Shown piece by piece: positions 16,636-24,622 of a stretch of 64,000 nt of DNA. The translations under genes were made by a program, and so were the position numbers. Source of the DNA: Methanobacterium sp964452085. GTDB taxonomy: Archaea; Methanobacteriota; Methanobacteria; Methanobacteriales; Methanobacteriaceae. Each line of letters begins with the position of its first letter. Within the stretch, counting starts at the first letter, position 1. The notes under the pieces are model-generated. The model was not told where the DNA came from, searched no databases, and worked only from the letters and a program-made list of their open reading frames with translations. The DNA is taken from the NCBI GenBank assembly GCA_964452085.1, contig CAYVKL010000003.1, positions 124,001-188,000 on the forward strand, given 5' to 3'.

Positions 16636-19551
16636 TTGTCTCATATTAATGAAAACAATTTTACCGAAGAAGTTTTAGAAAGTATTAATGATGCTTTCCT
16701 GGCTATAAACCATGATTTTGAAGTCATTTATATTAATAAAGCTGCTGAAAAATTTTCTGGTAGAAAAAGAGAAGATATTCTGGGAAAAAACGTTTTAGAC
16801 GCCTTTCCAAGAGGTAAAAATACTATTTTTCAGGAAAAATTCAAACTATTGAAAGAAAGGAAAGCTTTCGAATTTGAAACCCATTTTGATGTTACTCCTT
16901 TTGATAATTGGTATAAAGTTCGTGTATTCCCCTATAAAAGTGGATTTAATATATTTTTTCAGGATATAACCCTAATCAAACAAGCCATGAATAATTCCCG
17001 TCAACGAGAATATCAATGGGCCAATTTGATTTCCAACTTACCAGGCATGGCATATCGCTGCAAAAATGACAAAAATTGGACTATGGAATTTATAAGCCAT
17101 CAATGCAAAGAAATTACAGGTTATATGCCTTCTGATTTTATTAATAACACGAAAATTGCTTTTAATGATATTGTTCTCCAAGAAGACCGGGAATATGTTT
17201 GGAACTCTATACAGGATGCTCTTGAGAAAAAAGAATCCTATGAAATTAACTATCGAATCACGAATAAGGAAAATAAGATAAGATGGGTATGGGAGAGAGG
17301 TTTAGGTGTTGAAGATGAATCTGGAGAATTATTCCTTGAAGGATTTATAGAAGATATTACAGACCAAAGATTGGCAGAAGATGATTTAAAGAATAGTGAA
17401 ATGCGAAACCGAACTATATTGGATAAGCTCCCTGCAACTATTTGGATGATCAACAAAAAACATCGATTTATATCCGGTTCTGGTTCAGGTTTAAACTTAT
17501 TGGGCATTACTGAAGAAGATGTTCTGGGAATGTCCCTGAATGAATTTTTCATGACAGATGATCCTAAACACCCTGCAATCGCCGCGCATACACGTGCTCT
17601 TGGAGGAGAATCAACTCACTATGCAATGGACTATGAGAATGTGGTTTGGGAAACTTATTTAGAACCTTTAACCGATGAAAACGACCAAGTTACAGGAGTT
17701 ATAGGTGTTGCTTACGATACTACTGAACAAAAAGAAGCTGAAGAATTATTAAAGATATCTGAGGAAAAATATCGGAGTATTTTTGAAAACTCCATCGAAG
17801 GAATATTCCAAAGCACTCCAGAAGGAAAATATATAAGTGTAAATCCTGCTTTTGCACGAATAGGTGGTTATGATTCACCTAATGAAATGATAAACTCAGT
17901 TTCAAATATCAAAGAGTTGTATGTTCACCCTGAAGACCGTGAACAGTTGATTAAACTACTTAAAGACCAAAATGTTGTGAATAATTTTGAAACAGAAATT
18001 AAACGAAAGGATGGTTCCATAATATGGATTACCATAAATGTCGGAGCTATCCTTGACAAAAAAGGCAATATAAAAAATCTTCAGGGTAGTATTATAGATA
18101 TCACCGATAGAAAACAAGCAAGAGAAACTTTAAGGCGTAGTGAAGAAAAACTTCGTCTGATAATCAATGCAAGCCATGATTTCATCTACAGTTACGATAG
18201 CAATGGTAGATTTAGCAGTGCTAATAAAAGTCTTTCTGATAACTTGGGGCTTTCAGAAGATGAAATTATTGGTAAAACCCATTCCCAACTGGGTTTTCCC
18301 CAAGAACAAGGTCTAGAGTGGGATAGGTTGCATAGTGAGGTTTACAGGACAGATTCAACTATAACTGCTTTTTCTACAACACCCATGCCTGACGGACAAA
18401 TTCATGATTACGAAGTGGTTTTAAACCCTTTACATGACGATAAAGGAAACATCACAGGTATTTCCGGAATCACCAGAGATATAACTGAACGTAAAAAAGC
18501 TGAAGAAGCATTAAAAGATAGTGAAGAAAAATATAGAACACTTTTTGAATCCGACCCAGATTACACGATTCTTTTGGATTTAAAAGGTCATCTCTTGGAT
18601 GTTAACACCGCGGCAACAGAGATTATAGGTATTTCTCGAGAAGATCTCATCGGGAAGAATTTCGCTAATTTAACCATCTTCCCCCCAGAAGATATTTCGT
18701 TAAATGTAGAAATGTTTTCAAATTTTTCTAAAGGCCAATATGTCAAACCTTACGAATCCCGTATCTATGACAACAAGGGTTTAATACGCTGGATCGAAAT
18801 TAAAATAACATCCATTAAAAAGGATAACTCCATTTCGTACATTTTAGTTATTTGTAGCGACATTACAGAAAGGAAAATGGCCGAAAATAAAATCAAAGCA
18901 TCTTTAAAAGAAAAAGAAGTTTTACTAAAAGAGATCCACCACCGAGTTAAAAACAACATGCAGATAATCTCCAGCTTACTCAACCTTCAAAAACAGTACG
19001 TGGAAGAAGAGGAAGCTGTAGATGTTCTTATCGAAAGTCAGAACCGGGTGAAATCTATGGCAATGGTACATGAAAAACTGTATCAATCCCGGGATTTAAC
19101 CAAAATAAATGTTCCAGACTATGTTAATAAGTTAATAAAAGATCTCTTTTATTCATATGCAATTAAAGAAGAAGAAATTAAGCCATTTCTTAAAATTGAA
19201 GACATAATACTGAATATGGAAACATCCATTCCCTGTGGACTAATTATTAACGAACTTGTTTCCAACAGCCTTAAATATGCATTTCCAGATAGAAAAGGAA
19301 AAATTTATGTCTCCCTCAAATCAAAAAACGAAAAATTGGAATTAAAAATTGGTGATGATGGAATAGGACTCCCGAAAGAACTAGATTTTAAAGATACCGA
19401 CTCATTAGGATTACAGTTAGTTAACAGTTTAGTAGGGCAGATTGATGGTAAAATTAATCTGGACTGCAGCCACGGGACAGAATTTACCATTATTTTTTCT
19501 GAATTAAAATATAAAAAACGTTTAAGTGAGTATAATTCAGGAACGAACTGA
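16636..19551 (+). CDS. Multi-PAS sensor histidine kinase (971 aa)
   Basis: A soluble sensor kinase with about six PAS domains in tandem over residues 10-755 (recurring endings such as DITERKKAEE and DITDRKQARE), then a HisKA_2-type dimerisation domain with the phospho-acceptor in EIHHRVKNNMQ (His768/His769). The C-terminal HATPase has NELVSNSLKYAF (N box) and DDGIGLP (G1). No membrane segments are seen, so signals are probably sensed in the cytoplasm, perhaps redox or small ligands. No receiver domain or response regulator lies nearby. The start is TTG after GAGGGTG; the ATG a few bases up is out of frame. Kinases of this type are numerous in Methanobacterium. Confidence 0.9.
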   Translation: MSHINENNFTEEVLESINDAFLAINHDFEVIYINKAAEKFSGRKREDILGKNVLDAFPRGKNTIFQEKFKLLKERKAFEFETHFDVTPFDNWYKVRVFPYKSGFNIFFQDITLIKQAMNNSRQREYQWANLISNLPGMAYRCKNDKNWTMEFISHQCKEITGYMPSDFINNTKIAFNDIVLQEDREYVWNSIQDALEKKESYEINYRITNKENKIRWVWERGLGVEDESGELFLEGFIEDITDQRLAEDDLKNSEMRNRTILDKLPATIWMINKKHRFISGSGSGLNLLGITEEDVLGMSLNEFFMTDDPKHPAIAAHTRALGGESTHYAMDYENVVWETYLEPLTDENDQVTGVIGVAYDTTEQKEAEELLKISEEKYRSIFENSIEGIFQSTPEGKYISVNPAFARIGGYDSPNEMINSVSNIKELYVHPEDREQLIKLLKDQNVVNNFETEIKRKDGSIIWITINVGAILDKKGNIKNLQGSIIDITDRKQARETLRRSEEKLRLIINASHDFIYSYDSNGRFSSANKSLSDNLGLSEDEIIGKTHSQLGFPQEQGLEWDRLHSEVYRTDSTITAFSTTPMPDGQIHDYEVVLNPLHDDKGNITGISGITRDITERKKAEEALKDSEEKYRTLFESDPDYTILLDLKGHLLDVNTAATEIIGISREDLIGKNFANLTIFPPEDISLNVEMFSNFSKGQYVKPYESRIYDNKGLIRWIEIKITSIKKDNSISYILVICSDITERKMAENKIKASLKEKEVLLKEIHHRVKNNMQIISSLLNLQKQYVEEEEAVDVLIESQNRVKSMAMVHEKLYQSRDLTKINVPDYVNKLIKDLFYSYAIKEEEIKPFLKIEDIILNMETSIPCGLIINELVSNSLKYAFPDRKGKIYVSLKSKNEKLELKIGDDGIGLPKELDFKDTDSLGLQLVNSLVGQIDGKINLDCSHGTEFTIIFSELKYKKRLSEYNSGTN

Positions 19552-19597
19552 TAAAATGCTATCTAAATAATATTTTATTTCTCATCAGAAACTTTTA

Positions 19598-19939
19598 TCA
19601 TCTCAAAAACAGTTTTAAGAACCCATCTACTATTTTAGTCGAAACTTCATGACTTGGGAATAAATCTATTCCATTTCTTTCTGCCAGTTGTTCAATATAT
19701 TCATTGGATTCCTTTGGTGACTTTAAAGTAACCCTTTGATATAATGCTGATGCAAATAATGGTCCGAAACCTTCTTCTTTCATGTTATCTATTAAAACAT
19801 CATCCAAACGTTCAGGATCATCTTTCAATTCAAGATAATTAAACATACAAACAGCACAGAAGTACTGGCCCTGCCTTTCAATAAGAAGGCCGTTTTCCCT
19901 GCACTTGGGACATTTAATGTAGATTGAAGAGTGTTCCAT
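19598..19939 (-). CDS. Zinc-ribbon protein of unknown function (113 aa)
   Basis: The N-terminal part is a zinc ribbon made of CPKC (C10/C13) and CAVC (C28/C31). It is followed by a helical region of about 70 residues without a recognised motif. GGTGAT precedes the ATG. It is followed by nothing co-directional on the left; a 144-aa gene on the same strand begins 33 bp upstream on the right, so the two may be co-transcribed. The function is not assigned. Confidence 0.62.
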   Translation of the reverse strand: MEHSSIYIKCPKCRENGLLIERQGQYFCAVCMFNYLELKDDPERLDDVLIDNMKEEGFGPLFASALYQRVTLKSPKESNEYIEQLAERNGIDLFPSHEVSTKIVDGFLKLFLR

Positions 19940-19972
19940 AATATAATCACCATAAATCTATATTACTAATCA

Positions 19973-20407
19973 TTAACCTTTTAATTTGTCACGCTCAGCA
20001 GATGCTGATGCGATCATTTGAGCAATAACAGATACATCCCTATTAACTGATTTAAGATTAGTTTCTGTCCCATTTATGGATGGTGGTTTATAATCAATGG
20101 TGCCTTCATGTGAAAAATCATCTTCAGAGACTATTATTCCAAATTGACGACCAATTTCTGGTTCAATAACTTCATCAAGGGGATTTTCAAGTCTTTCTTT
20201 GACATCAATTGTCAATCCAGCCATGAATTGGTCAAGTTCTGTTTCAACAAAGCCCATAACAATAATCTCCCGCGGATCATTAACATTAATGGCAGTGTAC
20301 ATTTTTGTGGGAGTTCCAAACCCAACAGTATGATACCAAGCCTTACGAAAATCTTCGTAGGTTTTCCCCTCTTTAAGCCTCCTGGTTACAATAGCAACAG
20401 TCATCAT
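19973..20407 (-). CDS. Hypothetical protein, possible dimeric alpha/beta-barrel (144 aa)
   Basis: The first 100 residues (MTVAIVTRRLKEGKTYEDFRKAWYHT) resemble the ferredoxin-like dimeric alpha/beta-barrel fold: a strand, a helix with an FRKAW-like segment, then further strands. The C-terminal 40 residues are polar. Two adjacent ATG codons are possible; GGTG is 9 nt before the first. It is divergent from the NTF2-like gene across a gap of about 110 bp. Small proteins with these two folds are often paired in stress or detoxification loci, but this is only context. The family is not recognised. Confidence 0.55.
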   Translation of the reverse strand: MMTVAIVTRRLKEGKTYEDFRKAWYHTVGFGTPTKMYTAINVNDPREIIVMGFVETELDQFMAGLTIDVKERLENPLDEVIEPEIGRQFGIIVSEDDFSHEGTIDYKPPSINGTETNLKSVNRDVSVIAQMIASASAERDKLKG

Positions 20408-20515
20408 AGGTTAAACACCTCTTTTCCCAACTCCGTATCTATTATGAATTTTTGATTCATCACTAATAATTCTTATTGATTAAAAACAAATACTCTTTTA
20501 ACTTAATTTTAAGAG

Positions 20516-20923
20516 TTGAAAAAAATGATAACCTCCGAAGAAGTATTAGAAATTTTTAAAAACCTCGAAATCGGGAATAACAATGAATTTTTCAAACATG
20601 TATCTGATGAAGTAAGTTGGACAGTTATGGGTACACATCCACTGGCTGGGACCTATCATACTAAAAAAGATTTTATTTCCCACACATTCCAACGATTAAA
20701 CCAAATACTCCAAGAAGGAGTGGTTTTAAAGGTTAAAAACATTATTACCCAAGGTAATGCTGCAGTGGTTGAGATGGAATCTCTTTCCACGGCCATAAAT
20801 GGTAAACCATTCAATAACACCTACTGTTGGATAGTAATGTTTGAAAAAGATATCATTGTGGAAGTTAGGGCTTATGTAGATTCTGCATTGGTTAAGATGG
20901 TTATAGCTGAAAACGAAAAATAA
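20516..20923 (+). CDS. SnoaL/NTF2-like protein (135 aa)
   Basis: A small protein of the cone-shaped NTF2/SnoaL/ketosteroid-isomerase fold. It has an N-terminal helix, a VSWTVMGTHPLAG segment, a central AAVEMES-like strand (AAVVEMESLS) and YCWIVMFEKDIIVEVRAYVDS. Proteins of this type bind small hydrophobic ligands or act as isomerases. Either TTG (20516) or ATG (20525) may be the start; the ribosome site is weak for both. It is alone on its strand and divergent from the preceding hypothetical gene. Confidence 0.72.
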   Translation: MKKMITSEEVLEIFKNLEIGNNNEFFKHVSDEVSWTVMGTHPLAGTYHTKKDFISHTFQRLNQILQEGVVLKVKNIITQGNAAVVEMESLSTAINGKPFNNTYCWIVMFEKDIIVEVRAYVDSALVKMVIAENEK

Positions 20924-20939
20924 TGATAAATAAGTAAAA

Positions 20940-21329
20940 CTAATTTGGTGATTTTTTCAAGTTTCTGTACTTAAAATACCCATAAAACCATCTTATGGAC
21001 CAGAGAAAATGGAATATAATCATGAAATAGTATGTAAAGATAAATAAATAGAAAATCAGCCCCATCGCTACTTGTATAAACCCTATTATCAAAAATGAGA
21101 CTGGATTTCTCATAAGAAAAGAAACAACACCCACCAATCCCAATCCACCGCCAGAAAGGGATAAAACAGTTTGAGCTGAACCGCCGGCCAAAAACCACAG
21201 GAAAGCCAAAATAGCTATTATAATCCGTAAGATAGATCTCCTTGGAGAAAGCTGCTTCTCCATCTTGGCTGATAACTTTTTTTGTTCTTCTGCCTCATCA
21301 GGAATCTTATTGGTGTTATTTTTCTTCAT
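20940..21329 (-). CDS. Small membrane protein (129 aa)
   Basis: A charged N-terminal 35 residues are followed by three hydrophobic helices (about 36-55, 65-90 and 95-115), separated by a glycine-rich loop (SLSGGGLGLVG). The ATG at 21329 is chosen; a TTG 12 nt upstream is in frame, and neither has a strong ribosome site. It converges with the NTF2-like gene. The family is unknown. It may be a small envelope protein. Confidence 0.6.
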   Translation of the reverse strand: MKKNNTNKIPDEAEEQKKLSAKMEKQLSPRRSILRIIIAILAFLWFLAGGSAQTVLSLSGGGLGLVGVVSFLMRNPVSFLIIGFIQVAMGLIFYLFIFTYYFMIIFHFLWSIRWFYGYFKYRNLKKSPN

Positions 21330-21529
21330 GAAATCTACCAAAACTCATATATCATTTTATATCCATTTTAAGAGATAATAATTTAACTATTTTATCCAAT
21401 AAAAAAAAATAAAGTAATTATTTTATTTAATTTTGATACCAGATACTAATTATTTAAATTAAAAACATTAATAATAATATTAAACCTATTTTAGAATTTC
21501 CATCTGATATTACTGAAATATCTGATATT

Positions 21530-23215
21530 ATGAAATCAATCTCATCTTATTTCCCCATCACAAAATGGGCCCGAACCTACAATAAAGATTGGTTACGTCT
21601 GGATATCATAGCAGGAATTACTGTTGGCGCTTTTATCATTCCCGAATCCATTGCATATGTATCTTTAGCAAATTTACCCCCTGAAGTTGGTTTATATTCT
21701 GCAATGGTTGCCGTTCTGGTCTATATGATTTTCGGAACATCACGGCAGCTATCACTAGGGCCACTTTCCACCCTTTCCATACTGGTTGGTTCCACTCTGG
21801 GTTCACTTATGATTCCCAATGCTGCCCAGTATGCTATGATCGCCTCCTTGATCGCAGTTATAGCTGGTATTCTGGCATTGTTATCCTGGGTTTTAAGGTT
21901 AGGTTTCATAGTCAAATTCATATCAAAACCAGTTTTAACAGGTTTCTTAACAGGCATAGCATTATTTATCGCATCAGGGCAAATAGCAAAACTATTCGGA
22001 ATATCTGGAGGTACTGGTACCTTCTTTGAACGTATTTATTACCTTATTATTCATTTAGATCAGACAAATTTACCTTCACTGGCTGTTGGTGTTGGTGGAA
22101 TAATATTTTTGTATTTGACTACCAAAAAATTCCCAAAACTACCCAATACTCTTTTTTTAGTGTTAGGATCTGTATTGCTGGTAACTTTCTTGAATCTTGC
22201 TGCTTTAGGGGTTAAAATAGTGGGACACATTCCTCAGGGGTTACCCGCCCTAGTAATACCTGATCCATCATTATTAGATGTTAATATTTTAATTACCCTG
22301 GCAGCAACAGTATTTCTAATAAGCTACATGGAAGGATATTTATTTGCTGCTGAATATGCTGCCAAAAATAAGTATAAAATTGATAAAAACCAGGAATTAT
22401 TAGCTTTAGGCGCATCAAACATTGCAGTAGGTTTATTTCAAGGATTACCTGTAGGTGGGGCACTATCCAGAACCGCAATAAATAATGATAGTGGGGCAAA
22501 AACTCAGCTTGCTGGTGGTATTACTGGATTAGTAATAATTCTGGTCTTAATATTCCTTACAGGTATTTTTACCAATTTACCAGAGACCATACTTGCAGCC
22601 ATTGTATTATTTGTCATAAAAGGACTGGTGGATATTCCACACTTTCGCAGCATCTATAATTTCAGCAAAATTGAATTTGCAATTGCCATTATAACCTTAC
22701 TATTTGTACTATTTTTCGGGGCATTGGAAGGAATCGTGATAGGAGTTATAATGTCTGTTGTTGGACTCATAAATAAAATGTACAATCCCCACATAGCCGT
22801 ATTAGGTAAAATGCCGGGGAAAGAACAATTTTTAGATATTAAACGACGCCCAGAAGCCGAATTAATACCAGAAGTCCTAATTGTTCGAGTTGATGGATCT
22901 CAAATATTCTTAAACACCGAAGATATAAAAAACAACATCCTCAATCTGGTCGATCATGAATATAAAGATACTAAATTATTTATTTTTGATTTTGAAGCAA
23001 CCGCATTCATTGATCATTCTGGAATTGAAATGTTAGAGGAACTTTACGAAGAACTAACTCAGCGGAGTATAAAAATAAAAGCAGCTAATATTTACGGTCC
23101 TTTGAAAGATTCTCTATTTGATACTAAACTTAAAGAAGAAATTGTTGAAGGAGATATTTCTTTAACTGTGGAAGATTGTATTGAAAAGTGGAATGAAGAA
23201 AATGAACTGATGTGA
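21530..23215 (+). CDS. SulP-family anion transporter with STAS domain
   Basis: A 561-residue transporter. About 12 membrane helices fill residues 25-420 (AGITVGAFIIPESIAYVSLANLPPEVGLYSA is the SulP signature region, broken by further helices). A STAS domain follows (about 445-555), with the characteristic DHSGIE loop. SulP proteins carry sulfate, bicarbonate or other anions with Na+ or H+. A sulfite reductase-like gene overlaps its stop by 4 nt, making sulfate, sulfite or a related anion attractive, but bicarbonate is equally common in the family. No ribosome site stands out before the ATG. Confidence 0.87.
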   Translation: MKSISSYFPITKWARTYNKDWLRLDIIAGITVGAFIIPESIAYVSLANLPPEVGLYSAMVAVLVYMIFGTSRQLSLGPLSTLSILVGSTLGSLMIPNAAQYAMIASLIAVIAGILALLSWVLRLGFIVKFISKPVLTGFLTGIALFIASGQIAKLFGISGGTGTFFERIYYLIIHLDQTNLPSLAVGVGGIIFLYLTTKKFPKLPNTLFLVLGSVLLVTFLNLAALGVKIVGHIPQGLPALVIPDPSLLDVNILITLAATVFLISYMEGYLFAAEYAAKNKYKIDKNQELLALGASNIAVGLFQGLPVGGALSRTAINNDSGAKTQLAGGITGLVIILVLIFLTGIFTNLPETILAAIVLFVIKGLVDIPHFRSIYNFSKIEFAIAIITLLFVLFFGALEGIVIGVIMSVVGLINKMYNPHIAVLGKMPGKEQFLDIKRRPEAELIPEVLIVRVDGSQIFLNTEDIKNNILNLVDHEYKDTKLFIFDFEATAFIDHSGIEMLEELYEELTQRSIKIKAANIYGPLKDSLFDTKLKEEIVEGDISLTVEDCIEKWNEENELM

Positions 23216-23907
23216 AAAATATGCAAGTAAAAAAGGAAAACCTGCCCCAAAATGGAGCTGCAGTTCAAAAAGATATGGAAACATATGCTATTATTCCTTA
23301 TATTCCCGGAGGTTTACTTGATCCTGCAACTTTACGAAAGATTGCAGATATTGCAGAGAAATACCAGGTTAAGATTATAAAAATGACCTCAGAACATCGT
23401 ATAGGTCTCTATGGTATTAAAGAAGAAGATATAAATAACATATGGTCTGATTTAGGCATGGAACCTGGTGGGTTTACAGGAAAATGTGTAAGGGGGGCAA
23501 AATTCTGCACAGGGAACACTTCATGTAAAAAAGGGTATCAAAACACAGTAGAACTTGGATTGAAGATTGATGAAAAATTTCATAAAATGGAAACCCCTGA
23601 GAAGGTAAAAATCTCACTTTCAGGGTGTACCAGTTCATGCGCTGAATCAGCTGTTAGAGATATTGGCCTTATTGGAACACCCCAAGGATGGAATATGCTA
23701 GTGGGAGGCACTTGCGGATTGCAAACCAAAAAAGGAAAATTGCTGGCCAAAAATCTTTCTGATGAACAAGTAATGGAGATTATGGGAAAAATATTTGATT
23801 ATTACAAAGAAAAAGGTATAGAGAAACGCATGGGACGTTTTATTGATTATATTGGGTTTGAAAAGTTCTCTCAGGATGTTTTGCGAAAATATAATGCTTT
23901 TGGCTAA
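23212..23907 (+). CDS. Small siroheme/4Fe-4S reductase-like protein (Dsr-LP type)
   Basis: A 231-residue single-module member of the sulfite/nitrite reductase family. It carries the cluster motif C-x5-C (CTGNTSC, residues 99-105) and C-x3-C (CTSSC, 139-143) that ligate a siroheme-coupled 4Fe-4S cluster, and a preceding ferredoxin-like half-domain (ETYAIIPYIPGGLL). There is no extra ferredoxin domain, so electrons must come from a partner. Such Dsr-like proteins are widespread in methanogens and mostly uncharacterised. It overlaps the SulP gene; GTG at 23212 or ATG at 23221 are possible starts. I infer reduction of an oxyanion or of sulfite, linked with the transporter. Confidence 0.83.
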   Translation: MKNMQVKKENLPQNGAAVQKDMETYAIIPYIPGGLLDPATLRKIADIAEKYQVKIIKMTSEHRIGLYGIKEEDINNIWSDLGMEPGGFTGKCVRGAKFCTGNTSCKKGYQNTVELGLKIDEKFHKMETPEKVKISLSGCTSSCAESAVRDIGLIGTPQGWNMLVGGTCGLQTKKGKLLAKNLSDEQVMEIMGKIFDYYKEKGIEKRMGRFIDYIGFEKFSQDVLRKYNAFG

Positions 23908-23952
23908 GAATACGTTTACAAAAAAAGTGGTTAATTAGCGCCATTTTTTGTA

Positions 23953-23960
23953 TTTATATT
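23953..23960 (+). promoter_or_regulatory. TATA box of the PadR-like regulator gene
   Basis: TTTATATT lies about 30 bp before the ATG at 23986, which would give a nearly leaderless transcript. This supports the shorter PadR start over the ATG at 23968, which would lie upstream of transcription initiation. Confidence 0.4.
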
Positions 23961-23985
23961 AAGAATAATGATCATATTATGTGGT

Positions 23986-24516
23986 ATGGATATTTCTAAT
24001 GAGCAAGCGGCCATACTGGGGATACTCTACGAACATCATCATTACCCCCATAGAATCCAAGAGATAATGGAAAAGAGAGGGATGGACAACTGGGCTAATA
24101 TTGATATTCCATCTGTTTATTCTATTCTAAATAATCTGGAAGAAAAAGGATTAGTGGAAAGTAATCTTCGAAATGTGGAAGGTAAACCTGCTTTAAACGT
24201 TTATTCCATAACTAATGAAGGTAGAACTGTTCTGAAGAGAAAAATTAAGTTGATTCTCTCAAAAAAAGGTAAATCAGTTCATTCCTTTGACCTAGGACTT
24301 GCAAATATAAATGTTTTAGACAATGATGAAATAATTCAAAGCCTTGAAATCTATTTAAAAACAATTGATGAACATATTAACTATTTAGAAGATTCTATAA
24401 AGGTACAGAAAAATAATCATTTGCCCTACAATTTTATAGCAATTTATAGTAGATCAGTTTCAATTTTGAAGGCCGAAAAAACATGGATCAAAGAATTTAT
24501 AGAAAAGATAAGATAA
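23986..24516 (+). CDS. PadR-family transcriptional regulator
   Basis: A protein of about 176 residues with the PadR winged helix in the first 85 residues (ILGILYEHHHYPHRIQEIME, then IDIPSVYSILNNLEEKGLV as recognition helix and wing) and a C-terminal helical dimerisation domain with a long coiled helix. PadR proteins repress by ligand-controlled binding to operators near their own gene. It is oriented with the SulP/Dsr-LP pair upstream and the pseudomurein-binding gene downstream, each separated by a gap, so either could be a target. An in-frame ATG at 23968 is an alternative start. Confidence 0.82.
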   Translation: MDISNEQAAILGILYEHHHYPHRIQEIMEKRGMDNWANIDIPSVYSILNNLEEKGLVESNLRNVEGKPALNVYSITNEGRTVLKRKIKLILSKKGKSVHSFDLGLANINVLDNDEIIQSLEIYLKTIDEHINYLEDSIKVQKNNHLPYNFIAIYSRSVSILKAEKTWIKEFIEKIR

Positions 24517-24622
24517 ATGATTGATTTAAGTGAGATAAATATTTAATTATTGCATAAATATTTATTAAAAACCCAGATAATAATAGTAAAATATTCAAAT
24601 ATTAAAGCTTTAATTTCATCCA

